This document shows positions 25,848 to 34,685 of a DNA stretch of 64,000 nt, in pieces (positions within the stretch are counted from its first letter, which is position 1; each line of letters starts with the position of its first letter). The stretch is from assembly GCA_016124495.1 (NCBI GenBank), contig WGNP01000016.1, forward strand, positions 1 through 64,000, in the 5' to 3' direction. The notes beneath the pieces were generated by a model, which did no database searches, was not told where the DNA came from, and saw only the letters and a program-made list of their open reading frames with translations. A program made the position numbers and the translations under genes. This DNA is from Hyphomonas sp. (GTDB taxonomy: Bacteria; Pseudomonadota; Alphaproteobacteria; Caulobacterales; Hyphomonadaceae).

Positions 25848-26456
25848 ATGCTGAAGCAGTTTCTCATTGCCGCCCCCGTGCTGGCCCTTGCCGCGTGCGG
25901 ACATACCGGCCATCACGGGCACAAGATGCACGGCGAGGGTCACGGCGACCACGTGATGCACACGCCCGAAGTCAGCGCCGCGCCCATGGCCAAAGAGCTG
26001 GCCAAGGCGAGCGCATCGATCCTTGGCGCGGACGGCAAGGAAATCGGCCAGGCCCGGTTCGAGCAGGGCCGGACCGGCCTGATGATCCGGATGGAAATCG
26101 GTGCCGGGGGGCTGACGCCCGGCTGGCACGGCCTGCACCTGCACGAGACAGGCGACTGCTCGGATGTCGGCGCCTACCAGTTGTCCGGCGGCCACCATGG
26201 CAAGGAAGCTGGGGCGCACGGGCTCATGAACCCGGATCTCGGCCCGGAAGCCGGCGACCTGCCGAACGTCTGGGCGGCGGCGGATGGCTCAGCCGGTTAC
26301 GAGGCGTTCACGGTTCTTACGGAGCTGGTCCCTGCGCTGGGCGGGGATGGCCTCTCGATCATCATCCATGCCGCCGAGGACGATCACCGTTCCCAGCCTA
26401 TTGGCGGCGCCGGGGCGCGCGTGGCTTGCGGTGCGGTGACCCGCACGGACGGCTAG
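25848..26456 (+). CDS. sodC: Cu/Zn superoxide dismutase lipoprotein
   Basis: Converts superoxide to hydrogen peroxide and oxygen in the periplasm. The 202-residue protein has a lipoprotein signal with lipobox ALAAC (Cys about residue 17), then a His-rich linker (HTGHHGHKMHGEGHGDH) that may help load metal. The SOD core shows PGWHGLHLHETGDCSD (Cu ligands and disulfide Cys), GGHHGKEAGAHG, the SIIIHAAEDDH segment, and IGGAGARVACGAV with the active-site Arg and second disulfide Cys. All ligands appear present. It overlaps the next convergent gene by 4 bp. Confidence 0.92.
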   Translation: MLKQFLIAAPVLALAACGHTGHHGHKMHGEGHGDHVMHTPEVSAAPMAKELAKASASILGADGKEIGQARFEQGRTGLMIRMEIGAGGLTPGWHGLHLHETGDCSDVGAYQLSGGHHGKEAGAHGLMNPDLGPEAGDLPNVWAAADGSAGYEAFTVLTELVPALGGDGLSIIIHAAEDDHRSQPIGGAGARVACGAVTRTDG

Positions 26457-26932
26457 GCTTTACGGCCTGCGTCCCGCAGCAGCGCCGGTCCCCGGATCAC
26501 CTCTCCGGCGACGGCGCCCCCCGGCTCTGAGACCATCGCAGGCGACAAGACGTCAGCGGCAATGCCGTCGAGCCGGACCACGAAACTGGCGCCGATCATG
26601 GCACCGATCAACGAGCTGGCTAGGGCCCATTGCGCAAGACCCCCGAGGGCGCGATTGGGCGCGCTGGCGCCTGAGGCGATGCCGAGGCCTAGCAGGATGC
26701 CTTGCACGAGCCGGGAGCCCACGCCCTTCAGGACCGCGCAGACGTCCGCCAGGATGAGGTGTTGATTGCCAACTTGGACAAGCCCGAACCCGATGATGGC
26801 GCCGGCGTAAAGCCAGCTGGACAGCATCGGAGCGGTGAGCTCCGGCGGGCCCGGCGGACCTGCCGCCGCCGCCTGCCGGGCAGCTTCCTGACCGCCATGA
26901 TGCTGGCGCGCAATGGCGTTGAAATGGTCCAT
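26453..26932 (-). CDS. Hypothetical membrane protein
   Basis: About 159 residues starting at ATG 26932 with [14 protein letters not shown], then a Pro/Ala linker and three or four hydrophobic segments ([30 protein letters not shown] and a [16 protein letters not shown] stretch). I do not recognise a family. The start is uncertain, as no clear ribosome site precedes it and the frame is open further upstream. Convergent with sodC (4-bp overlap) and divergent from the amidase. Confidence 0.55.
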   Translation of the reverse strand: MDHFNAIARQHHGGQEAARQAAAAGPPGPPELTAPMLSSWLYAGAIIGFGLVQVGNQHLILADVCAVLKGVGSRLVQGILLGLGIASGASAPNRALGGLAQWALASSLIGAMIGASFVVRLDGIAADVLSPAMVSEPGGAVAGEVIRGPALLRDAGRKA

Positions 26933-27080
26933 CGGATGCACCGCAAGGTCTTCCCAGGCAGTACGGGCGCCTCTCGCCAAAAATTGGCAATCGCCGAAAT
27001 CGCTGGCCCGGGCGGCGGGGCTTGCGCGCTGCGCCGCTGAACGCCACCATACCTGCCAACGGAATCCGGGGAAGATCACC

Positions 27081-28571
27081 ATGTTGAAACTATCGCGCCG
27101 GGCCATGCTGGCCGGCAGTGCCGCCACCGTTGCGATTGCCGCGTGTTCGCGGTCGCCAAAGGAAGACGCGGCGGCGCCGGTCCGGATCGTGCCGTCCTAT
27201 GCTGACGGGACCGCGATGGCGGCGGGCATTGCGGCCGGCGAGACGACCGCGCTGGAACAGGTCGAAGCGGCGATCAACCGTGCGAAAGCGGTCGAGCCGC
27301 AGGTCAACGGCATCGTGACGGAGACCTTCGAGATGGCCCGCTCTGATGCGGCGGGCCTCTTGTCCGGCTCGTTCGCGGGCGTGCCGAGTTTCATCAAGGA
27401 CCTGATCGACTGGCGCGGCGCCCCGACGCTGGCAGGCAGCCTCGGCGTCGCGGGGCACCTGGCAACCGAAGACAATCCGTTTGCCAGCAAATGGCGGGGC
27501 GCCGGCATCGTTTCACTCGGCAAATCAGCAACGCCGGAAGCGGGGCTGATCTCGTCCACCGAGCCGTTGTCGAACGGGCCGACACGCAATCCGTGGGATG
27601 TGTCGCGCTTCCCGGGCGGATCGTCCGGCGGGGCGGCGGCGCTGGTCGCGGCGCGGGTGGTGCCGTTTGCGCATGCGAGTGATGGCGGCGGCTCGATCCG
27701 GATCCCGGCTTCCACCTGCGGCGTGTTTGGTCTCAAGCCATCGCGCGACCGCCTGCCCTACAGCGAGCCGGGCGCGGCCCCGCCGCTGCAGATTTCCGTG
27801 AACCATGCGGTGACGCTGAGCGTGCGCGATTCCATCGCCCTGTTCCGCGCCGCCGAAGCGAATGACGGGACCTATCCCCTGCTCGGCGACATCCAGCCGC
27901 TGACACGGCGGTTGCGCATCGGCTTTGCGCCCGAACCCACTAGCGGGACGCCTCTGCATCCGGACACACGCACCGCGACTGAAGCGGCCGCTCAGCTTTG
28001 CCGGGAACTCGGCCACACGGTGATCGACTTCACGATGCCGATTGATGGGGCGAAGCTGACCGACGCGTTCCTTCTCTATTGGGCCGCCGGCGCCGGAATG
28101 TTTGCGCAGCGGGTGGCGGCCTCTTCGGGCAAGCCCATCGGGCCGCAGATCGTCGAGCCCTGGACGCTGGGTCTGGCCGGCATGGCGGCGCGCCGGATTG
28201 CCGAAGTTCCGGACGCGATCAGCTACCTGCTGGCGTTCGAGAGTGCGTACCATGCGATGTTCGACACGCTGGACGTGATCCTGTCGCCGGTAACCGGCAG
28301 CCCGGCCGTGCCCATCGGCGAACAGGCCCCTGATGCCGATTATGACACGCTGATGGACCGGGTGCTGAGCTTTGCGTCCTACACCGCCTCCATGAATGTG
28401 GCAGGCGCGGCCTCGATGAGCGTGCCGCTCGGCTGGTCGCCCTCCGGTCTGCCGATCGGGGCCATGTTCTCCGGCCGCAAGGGCGATGACGGGTTGCTGT
28501 TCGAACTTGCCCTCGAACTGGAAGCCGCCCAACCCTGGACCGACCGGAAACCGCCCGTTTCAGCCACCTGA
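27081..28571 (+). CDS. Amidase signature family protein, Tat-type lipoprotein
   Basis: A 496-residue hydrolase of amide bonds (C-N). The Ser-cisSer-Lys triad is visible: [11 protein letters not shown] (Lys), [12 protein letters not shown] (cis-Ser), and [16 protein letters not shown] (nucleophile region). The N-terminus [17 protein letters not shown] has a twin-arginine motif followed by lipobox IAAC, so it is probably exported by Tat and lipid-anchored. Substrate cannot be read from sequence. The ATG at 27081 follows GGGGAAG; longer frames run into the opposite gene and are not used. Confidence 0.9.
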   Translation: MLKLSRRAMLAGSAATVAIAACSRSPKEDAAAPVRIVPSYADGTAMAAGIAAGETTALEQVEAAINRAKAVEPQVNGIVTETFEMARSDAAGLLSGSFAGVPSFIKDLIDWRGAPTLAGSLGVAGHLATEDNPFASKWRGAGIVSLGKSATPEAGLISSTEPLSNGPTRNPWDVSRFPGGSSGGAAALVAARVVPFAHASDGGGSIRIPASTCGVFGLKPSRDRLPYSEPGAAPPLQISVNHAVTLSVRDSIALFRAAEANDGTYPLLGDIQPLTRRLRIGFAPEPTSGTPLHPDTRTATEAAAQLCRELGHTVIDFTMPIDGAKLTDAFLLYWAAGAGMFAQRVAASSGKPIGPQIVEPWTLGLAGMAARRIAEVPDAISYLLAFESAYHAMFDTLDVILSPVTGSPAVPIGEQAPDADYDTLMDRVLSFASYTASMNVAGAASMSVPLGWSPSGLPIGAMFSGRKGDDGLLFELALELEAAQPWTDRKPPVSAT

Positions 28572-28682
28572 CGCCGCAAAATGGCCTGAACCTGAAGACC
28601 GGGACGAGCTAGATTAACCAACATCTCACCGTTCTTTGGTGGGCGGAAAGATGTGCTGCGCTAGATATCGCGGGCGTGAAAG

Positions 28683-28698
28683 ATGACTCTCGCGTCAT
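28683..28698. promoter_or_regulatory. Inverted repeat ATGAC-N6-GTCAT ahead of the RND operon
   Basis: ATGACTCTCGCGTCAT lies about 45 bp upstream of the RND adaptor GTG, next to an AT-rich TAAATACTAT that could be a -10 box. The dyad arms fit a dimeric repressor, as is usual for efflux operons (TetR or MarR), but no regulator gene is adjacent. The same ATGAC-N6-GTCAT occurs inside the palindrome at 19835-19850. Confidence 0.45.
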
Positions 28699-28743
28699 TA
28701 AATACTATTCCGTCGCTTAGTCCTCCCAAGAAAGATCCCGCCC

Positions 28744-29820
28744 GTGAACCGTTCCGTCATGATCGCAGCCGCCGTACTGGCTGTAATCGTTGTGTATTTT
28801 GGCGCTCGCAGCGTCATGCGCGGCAGCCTTGGGTCCGAGGTGACGCCGCCGGCGGCGACGGGCCCTGCGCCCATCGCCGACGCGATTGTCGTAACCGCCG
28901 AGAGCCAGCTGCACCAGCTTCGCGTGGCGGCAAAAGGGCGCACTGCGCCTGACAAATCGGTCACCGTGAAGTCCGGCACCGCCGGCACCGTCATTTCAAC
29001 GCCGGTGCGCGAGGGCACGTTCGTCAGACAGGGCACCCTGCTCTGCGGCGTGGACGTCGAAGCCCGCAGCGCCCGCGTGAAGGAAGCCGAAGCCAACCGC
29101 AACGCTGCGAAAGTCGACTATGACGCCGCCGCGTCGCTGGCCGCCAAGGGTCTGGCGCCCGCGAACCGGGAAGCCGCCGCCCGCGCCAGCCTGGATGCCG
29201 CCGAGGCCGCCGTGAACTCTGCCAAGGTCGAACTGGGCCGGACCCAGATCCGCGCACCGTTTGACGGTGTGTTCGAACAACGCCTCGCCGAAGCAGGTGA
29301 CTATCTCGGCCCGGGCTCGCCCTGCGGCCTGCTGGTGGACCTCAGCCCTGTGATCGTTGCCGCCGAAGTGACCGAAGCCGAAGCCGGCCTCCTGAAGTCC
29401 GGCATGACCGCGGACGTCCTGCTCGCCGATGGTCGCACATTCCCCGCCAAGCTGCGCTATGTGGCCCGCACGGCCAGCGACCAGACCCGGACATTCCCGG
29501 TCGAGGCGGAACTCGTCTCCGGCGACGCCCAGGTCGCCGCCGGCGTGACCGCCACGCTGACCGTTCCGGCCGGCGATGTGCAGGCGACCCTGATCGCCCG
29601 CTCGCTGCTGACATTGTCCGACTCCGGACAACTCGGTGTACGCCAGGTGCTCGCAGACGATACCGTTTCCTTCGCGCCGATCCGCGTGATCGACGAGACG
29701 CCGGACGGCGCCTGGGTCACCGGCCTGCCGGCCAAAACGACGCTCGTCGCGATTGGCCAGGACTATCTGAATGACGGCGTGAAGGTGCGTCCCGTCGCCC
29801 AAGGCGGAGCCCGTCCATGA
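28744..29820 (+). CDS. RND efflux periplasmic adaptor subunit
   Basis: A 358-residue membrane fusion protein that links the inner-membrane pump to an outer membrane channel. An N-terminal anchor (SVMIAAAVLAVIVVYFGA) is followed by a lipoyl half-domain (VTVKSGTAGTVISTPVREG), an alpha-helical hairpin (SARVKEAEANRNAAKVDYD through AAVNSAKVELGRTQ), the second lipoyl half (IRAPFDGVFEQRLAEAGDYL) and beta-barrel segments. The GTG at 28744 is the only plausible start, with a weak AAGAAAG site. Its stop overlaps the pump ATG (ATGA). No outer membrane factor is encoded nearby. Confidence 0.92.
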   Translation: MNRSVMIAAAVLAVIVVYFGARSVMRGSLGSEVTPPAATGPAPIADAIVVTAESQLHQLRVAAKGRTAPDKSVTVKSGTAGTVISTPVREGTFVRQGTLLCGVDVEARSARVKEAEANRNAAKVDYDAAASLAAKGLAPANREAAARASLDAAEAAVNSAKVELGRTQIRAPFDGVFEQRLAEAGDYLGPGSPCGLLVDLSPVIVAAEVTEAEAGLLKSGMTADVLLADGRTFPAKLRYVARTASDQTRTFPVEAELVSGDAQVAAGVTATLTVPAGDVQATLIARSLLTLSDSGQLGVRQVLADDTVSFAPIRVIDETPDGAWVTGLPAKTTLVAIGQDYLNDGVKVRPVAQGGARP

Positions 29821-32800
29821 ACGGCCTCATTGATGGTGCCATTGGCCGTGCACGGATGGTGATTGCCATCCTGATTTGCGCCATGCTGGCTGGAACAGCG
29901 ACCTATATCGGCCTGCCCAAGGAAGCCGACCCGGACATACCGATCCCGTTCGTTGCCATCACCATCCCGCTCGCTGGCGTCACGCCGGAAGACTCCGAGC
30001 GCCTGCTCGTGCGCCCTGTCGAGGAAGAGATCCAGTCACTCGAAGGCCTCAAGACATTCAGCTCGTTTGCCGGTGAAGGCGCTGCCCAGCTCGTGCTGGA
30101 GTTCGAGATCGACGTCGACGTCGACCAGGCCGTGCTGGATGTCAAGGACAAGGTGGATATGGCGAAACGCTATTTCCCCGCCGATGCGCGCGAACCCATC
30201 GTCTCCGAATTCAACGCCGCGCAATTCCCCGTGCTGGTCATCAACATCTATGGCGACTCGCCCGAGCGCGGCCTCGGCCGGATCGCGGAAGACCTGCGCG
30301 AGCGCCTCGAAGCCGACCCCGGCATCCTCGAAGCCCGCGTCCAGGGCAAGCGCGAAGACCTGCTTGAGATCGTCATCGATCCGGTCAAGCTCGAAGCCTA
30401 CAATATCTCCTACCAGGAAATATTCGCGGTTGTGAATTCGAACAACCAGCTGATCCCGGCAGGCCTCATCGACACCGGACAGGGCAGCTTTGCCGTCAAG
30501 GTGCCCGGCATCATCCGCACCGGCACCGACGCCCTGAGCCTGCCGATCAAGCGCACGGCTGACGCCGTGGTGACGCTCGGAGATGTTGCCGAAGTGCGCC
30601 GGACATTCAAGGACGCCACCGGCCACGCCACCTTCAACGGAGAGCAGGCCCTGCTGGTCGAAGTCGTCAAGCGCACCGGCGCCAACATCCTCGACACTGC
30701 CAACAACGTGCGCGCCATCATTGCGGACGAGAGCCAGAAATGGCCGCCGACCGTGCGCGCCGAGATCACGTCTGACGCTTCGGAAATGATCGGCGGCCAG
30801 CTTGGCCAGCTCGAAAGCTCGATCATGACGGCGATCCTGCTGGTCATGATCATCGTGGTCGCCTCGCTCGGCATCCGCTCGGCGATCCTGGTGGGCATCA
30901 CCATCCCGGCGACCTTCATGATCGCCTTCCTGTTCCTCGGCGCCTTTGGTTACACCATCAACATGATGGTGATGTTCGGCATGGTCATCGCGGTCGGCAT
31001 CCTTGTGGATGGCGGCATAGTGGTCACCGAATATGCCGACCGCAAGATGGCAGAAGGCATGGCGCGCAAGGAGGCCTATGCTCTCGCCGGCAAGCGCATG
31101 TTCTGGCCGATCATCTCCTCGACATTGACCACGCTCGCCGCGTTCGTGCCATTCCTGTTCTGGAACTCGATGCCCGGCAAGTTCATGGCCTACCTTCCGA
31201 TCACCCTGATCTTTGTACTGACATCATCGCTGATCGCCGCGCTGATCTTCCTGCCGGTGCTTGGTTCTGTGTTCGGCGGCCGCGCCAGTGGCATCGACGA
31301 GAACCTGGCGGCCCTCGCTGCTAACGGCGATCCCCGACGCGCGAAGGGTTTCACCGGCGGCTACGTGAGGGTTGTGTCGGAGACGATCCGCCGCCCGCTG
31401 CTGACCACCGCCGTTGTCCTGAGCTCGGTGGTCGCGATCTTCATGTGGTTCGGGTCCGAAAAGCATAAGACGGAATTCTTTCTCGATATCGAGCCGGAGC
31501 AGGCCTTCATCTTCGTGCAGGCTCAGGGCGCCCTCTCTGCTGTCGAGAAAGCCGAGTTTGTTGGCCGGGCTGAAGCAGCCATTGACGACATTGACGGTAT
31601 AACGGCAATCTCTACCCGCACCGGCGTGTCGTCCTCGGGCTTCAGCTTTGACGGCGTTAGCGGCGTGCCGCTCGACACGATCGGCCAGATCCTGCTGGAC
31701 CTCAACACGACGTCTGACGGCGACTACAATGCCCGCGAAACGCTCGACGAAGTTCGTACGCGCCTCGCGGCCGTGCCGGCCCTGCGCTTCGAGATCAAGC
31801 CGCGCGAGCAAGGCCCGCCTGGCGGTAAGGATGTGCAGGTTGCCTTACTGAGCAACGACTCCGCCGCGCTGGACAAGACGGCAACACTGATCCGCGACTG
31901 GCTGGAAGCGCGCAACGACGTGATCGAAGTCGACGACTCCCGCGCCCTGCCCGGCGTCGAGTATCAGCTGACCGTCGACCGCGCCGAAGCTGGCAAGTTC
32001 GGCGTCGACGTCGCGCAGATCGGCGCGGCCGTGCAACTCGTCACCAACGGCGTTCTGGTCGGTCGCTACCGCCCCGATGACGCCAATGAAGAAGTCGATA
32101 TCCGCGTCCGGTTCCCCGAAGGCGACCGCTCGGCCTCTGCCCTCGACGCCCTTAAGATCTCGACCCCACAAGGCAATGTGCCGCTGTCCTTGTTCGTGAC
32201 GCGCGACGCCGCTCCCCGCGTCAGCCAGATCGAGCGGCGCGAAGGCAAGCGCGTCGTCGATGTGCGCGGCAACGCGAAGGAGCAAGGCACCGGCGGCGCG
32301 ATTGTCGCCGACTTGAAAGCCTTCATTGCAAGCCAGGACCTCCCGGCGGGCCTCGAAGTACGTTTCGAAGGCGCCGATGAAGATACCGCCGAAGCCGGCG
32401 CCTTCTTCATGGGCGCGGCGTTGGCCGCCCTGTTCATGATGGCTGTGATCCTGCTCTGGCAGTTCAACAACTTCTGGCAGGTCGCCCTGACCCTTTCGGC
32501 GGTGATCCTGTCGACAGCGGGCGTGCTGGTCGGTGTGAACCTCCTGCTGCCCTATGTCAGTATCCTGATGATCGGCACGGGTATCGTGGCACTCGCCGGG
32601 GTTGTCGTGAACAACAACATCATCCTGATCGACACGTTCAACCGCCTGCGGGAAGATGGCCGCTCGGTGGAGGACGCCGCCATCGCGACGGCCGCCCAGC
32701 GTATCAGGCCGATCCTGCTGACGACGGGTACGACGATGTTCGGCCTGTTCCCGATGATCATCCAGATGAACGTCAGCTTCGCCGACGGCGCCATCAACTT

Positions 32801-33050
32801 CGGCGGCGCAAGCTCCGAATGGTGGGTGCAGCTGGCCACGGCGGTGGTGTTCGGCCTCGGTTTCTCGACGACGATGATCCTTCTGGTCACGCCGGCCTGG
32901 CTGCTGGCGCCGGACCGGATCTCAAGCTGGTCGAAGCGCCAATGGAACCGGTTGCGCGGACTGCGCACCGAAGCGGCGGTGCAGTCGGAGCCGTCCTATG
33001 CGGCCAACGATGCCCCGGACAGGAAGCAAGTCCTACCGGCCGCGGAATAA
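29817..33050 (+). CDS. RND efflux transporter permease (AcrB/MexB superfamily)
   Basis: A 1077-residue inner-membrane proton antiporter. It has TM1 near residues 12-30, a large periplasmic loop beginning VEEEIQSLEGLKTFSS, TM helices 2-6 including GYTINMMVMFGMVIAVGILV, which holds a negatively charged D(G) after ILV for proton relay, a second periplasmic loop, and a C-terminal helix cluster with GTGIVALAGVVVNNNIILID. Length and the two-fold repeat match HAE-type RND pumps. The likely role is expulsion of amphiphilic compounds; the substrate is unknown. Coupled to the adaptor by a 4-bp overlap. Confidence 0.94.
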   Translation: MNGLIDGAIGRARMVIAILICAMLAGTATYIGLPKEADPDIPIPFVAITIPLAGVTPEDSERLLVRPVEEEIQSLEGLKTFSSFAGEGAAQLVLEFEIDVDVDQAVLDVKDKVDMAKRYFPADAREPIVSEFNAAQFPVLVINIYGDSPERGLGRIAEDLRERLEADPGILEARVQGKREDLLEIVIDPVKLEAYNISYQEIFAVVNSNNQLIPAGLIDTGQGSFAVKVPGIIRTGTDALSLPIKRTADAVVTLGDVAEVRRTFKDATGHATFNGEQALLVEVVKRTGANILDTANNVRAIIADESQKWPPTVRAEITSDASEMIGGQLGQLESSIMTAILLVMIIVVASLGIRSAILVGITIPATFMIAFLFLGAFGYTINMMVMFGMVIAVGILVDGGIVVTEYADRKMAEGMARKEAYALAGKRMFWPIISSTLTTLAAFVPFLFWNSMPGKFMAYLPITLIFVLTSSLIAALIFLPVLGSVFGGRASGIDENLAALAANGDPRRAKGFTGGYVRVVSETIRRPLLTTAVVLSSVVAIFMWFGSEKHKTEFFLDIEPEQAFIFVQAQGALSAVEKAEFVGRAEAAIDDIDGITAISTRTGVSSSGFSFDGVSGVPLDTIGQILLDLNTTSDGDYNARETLDEVRTRLAAVPALRFEIKPREQGPPGGKDVQVALLSNDSAALDKTATLIRDWLEARNDVIEVDDSRALPGVEYQLTVDRAEAGKFGVDVAQIGAAVQLVTNGVLVGRYRPDDANEEVDIRVRFPEGDRSASALDALKISTPQGNVPLSLFVTRDAAPRVSQIERREGKRVVDVRGNAKEQGTGGAIVADLKAFIASQDLPAGLEVRFEGADEDTAEAGAFFMGAALAALFMMAVILLWQFNNFWQVALTLSAVILSTAGVLVGVNLLLPYVSILMIGTGIVALAGVVVNNNIILIDTFNRLREDGRSVEDAAIATAAQRIRPILLTTGTTMFGLFPMIIQMNVSFADGAINFGGASSEWWVQLATAVVFGLGFSTTMILLVTPAWLLAPDRISSWSKRQWNRLRGLRTEAAVQSEPSYAANDAPDRKQVLPAAE

Positions 33051-33056
33051 TCCCCG

Positions 33057-33589
33057 CTACAAGGGCAGCGTCTTGCCTTCGAAGTCATAGAAGCGGAGCT
33101 CTTTCGAGCGGCCCGCAGCGGTGATAACCTTGGCACAGCCCCGCCGCACTGTTGGCCGGCTCAACCGGCGCGCCTTCGCTGCCCATGTCGGTCGTCACCC
33201 GGCGGGGATGCAGCGCATGCCCTTGACAGACAGTGTATGCGCGGCCGTGCGCAGCCCCGCGTCGAGTCCGGCTTTCGACACGCGGTAAGCGAGGCCGAAG
33301 CTCATGTCGGTGTTCTAGATGGAGCCCAGATGGCCGGAGAGCGCCGCGGCGATCTTGTCTTTGCCGGCAGCGAGGTTTGGCGTCAGCGCGTCCAGCACCC
33401 GGATTGGCGCAATCGTGTTGACGCGCAGAATGTCCTAAAACCGGTCACAGTCGAGCCGGGAGGTGTCCGCCCGGTCACCTAGGCCGGATCACGCGCGGTA
33501 GCGATAACGGTATGACCCTTCGACTGGAACGCCCGGACGAGGGCGAGGCCGATGCCGCGATTGGCGCCGGTGACCAGGGCCGTCGGCAT
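33057..33589 (-). pseudogene. Decayed short-chain dehydrogenase/reductase
   Basis: Reading the minus strand from ATG 33589, the gene begins as a normal SDR: PTALVTGANRGIGLALVRAF (NAD(P) motif) and SKGHTVIATARDPA, then hits a TAG at 33479-33481. Further pieces are in other frames: DILRVNTIAPIRVLDALTP after a TAG at 33435, LAYRVSKAGLDAGLRTAAHT (the YxxxK active site) after a TAG at 33315, then TTDMGSEGAPVEPANSAAGL and finally ELRFYDFEGKTLPL. At least two or three frame changes separate them. The whole SDR can be followed, so this is a recent pseudogene lying 30 bp after the next gene. Confidence 0.85.
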
Positions 33590-33619
33590 GGGAGGCTCCG
33601 GGGGGGCTGCTTCAGGCGC

Positions 33620-33901
33620 CTAGGCTTTTGGCGTGATCCGGTAAACGGCGGTCGCCGTCATCACGGTGCCCTTGCCGCCTTCCGCCGCGCCGCCGGTGAA
33701 CAGGATCGTGCGGGTCTTGCGGTCGATGCGGGGCTTGTAGGTGAGTTGAACGGGTTCGGCGCCGGCTGCGGCCACGTCGAAGGTCACTGAAACCAGATCC
33801 ACCCGGTCGGGCGCGCAGACCGCCTCGGCGTCCGCGCGGATGGCCTGGATCAGGCACAGCGCGATGGCTTCGTCCGGACGGGTCAGCGCGGCGTCGCTCA
33901 T
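33620..33901 (-). CDS. Small hypothetical protein, hot-dog-like
   Basis: A 93-residue protein beginning MSDAALTRPDEAIALCLIQA at an ATG with AAGGAG 6-7 bases upstream. The C-terminal half (LVSVTFDVAAAGAEPVQLTY, RKTRTILFTGGAAE, TVMTATAVYRITP) has the strand pattern of the second half of hot-dog thioesterases (PaaI-like), but the protein is short and lacks a clear active-site helix, so function is not claimed. It precedes the SDR pseudogene by 30 bp and may have formed an operon with it. Confidence 0.7.
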   Translation of the reverse strand: MSDAALTRPDEAIALCLIQAIRADAEAVCAPDRVDLVSVTFDVAAAGAEPVQLTYKPRIDRKTRTILFTGGAAEGGKGTVMTATAVYRITPKA

Positions 33902-33945
33902 GGCAGTCTCCTTCTCGTTTCCGGCCTCTAGCGGGCTCCGGCGCA

Positions 33946-33975
33946 AAAGAAAAGGGCCGCCCCGAAGGGCGGCCC
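33946..33975 (-). terminator. Intrinsic terminator
   Basis: GGGCCGCCC (33954-33962) pairs with GGGCGGCCC (33967-33975) around CGAA. Read on the minus strand the stem is followed by TTTTCTTTT, a good U-tract, so it terminates the leftward gene 34053-34478 before the small gene at 33620-33901. Confidence 0.85.
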
Positions 33976-34052
33976 GGTAATCTGAGGCGACGCGAATGAC
34001 CGCAGAGGGTCTGGATTTAGCAGCGTCAGCTTCGCTTCGCACGGCCAGTGCG

Positions 34053-34478
34053 TTATGCGGCGCGTACCCCCTCTCTGCGGGACGGCTGGCCCGCATGGCC
34101 AATCAGGTCACCCAAATGGCCAAAGTCATTCATGCCGTGTACGGATTGCATCCAGCTGCCGATGGACGGCAGCAACGTGCCGATCTGTTTGTGATCAAGG
34201 CCGGCTTCCTGGAGTGCGGAAATCATCGAAAGGGCGACGCGGCGGCGTCCGCCCGGGGTCTGCTCGATCAGGCGCGCGATCTCACCCGTCGGGGCGCCGA
34301 TCTCGTCACCGGTCCGCGCCGCGAGAACGCGTGCACCCGGAACCTTCTTGAACATCACGGCTGCGAGCGGGCTGCCCTGGCGCTCGGCGCCGTTCAGGAC
34401 AATGCCAAGCGCACGCTTGGAAACGGAGTCCGCGAGGCCATTGCATGTAGCGATGTGCGCTATCAGATCAATCATCAT
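34053..34478 (-). CDS. Hypothetical protein (141 aa)
   Basis: Starts at ATG 34478 with MIDLIAHIATCNGLADSVSK; a GGAG lies about 12 bases upstream. The middle has AVMFKKVPGARVLAARTGDE and the C-terminal part TPGGRRRVALSMISALQEAGL, then GTLLPSIGSWMQSVHGMNDFG. It looks like a soluble helical protein, and codon usage matches real genes here. I do not recognise a family. An intrinsic terminator lies downstream at 33946-33975. Divergent from the Gfo/Idh gene. Confidence 0.6.
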   Translation of the reverse strand: MMIDLIAHIATCNGLADSVSKRALGIVLNGAERQGSPLAAVMFKKVPGARVLAARTGDEIGAPTGEIARLIEQTPGGRRRVALSMISALQEAGLDHKQIGTLLPSIGSWMQSVHGMNDFGHLGDLIGHAGQPSRREGVRAA

Positions 34479-34685
34479 TGGCAAAGGCACTCCTAGGATC
34501 AATGGCCTCGGGACAGCCGCCAACTTCGTCTCCCGTGGTTTCCAGAGTCTTACCTGCGTGAAGTTTTTTTCACTCCGGATGAAGAAAGCGATTAAGCCGC
34601 GTTAGTCCGGGGTAAACAGAGCGGGGAGATTTGTTTACGCTCTCCGTAATGAAGCGATACCAGATGAGAAAAATCGGGGAACCTT

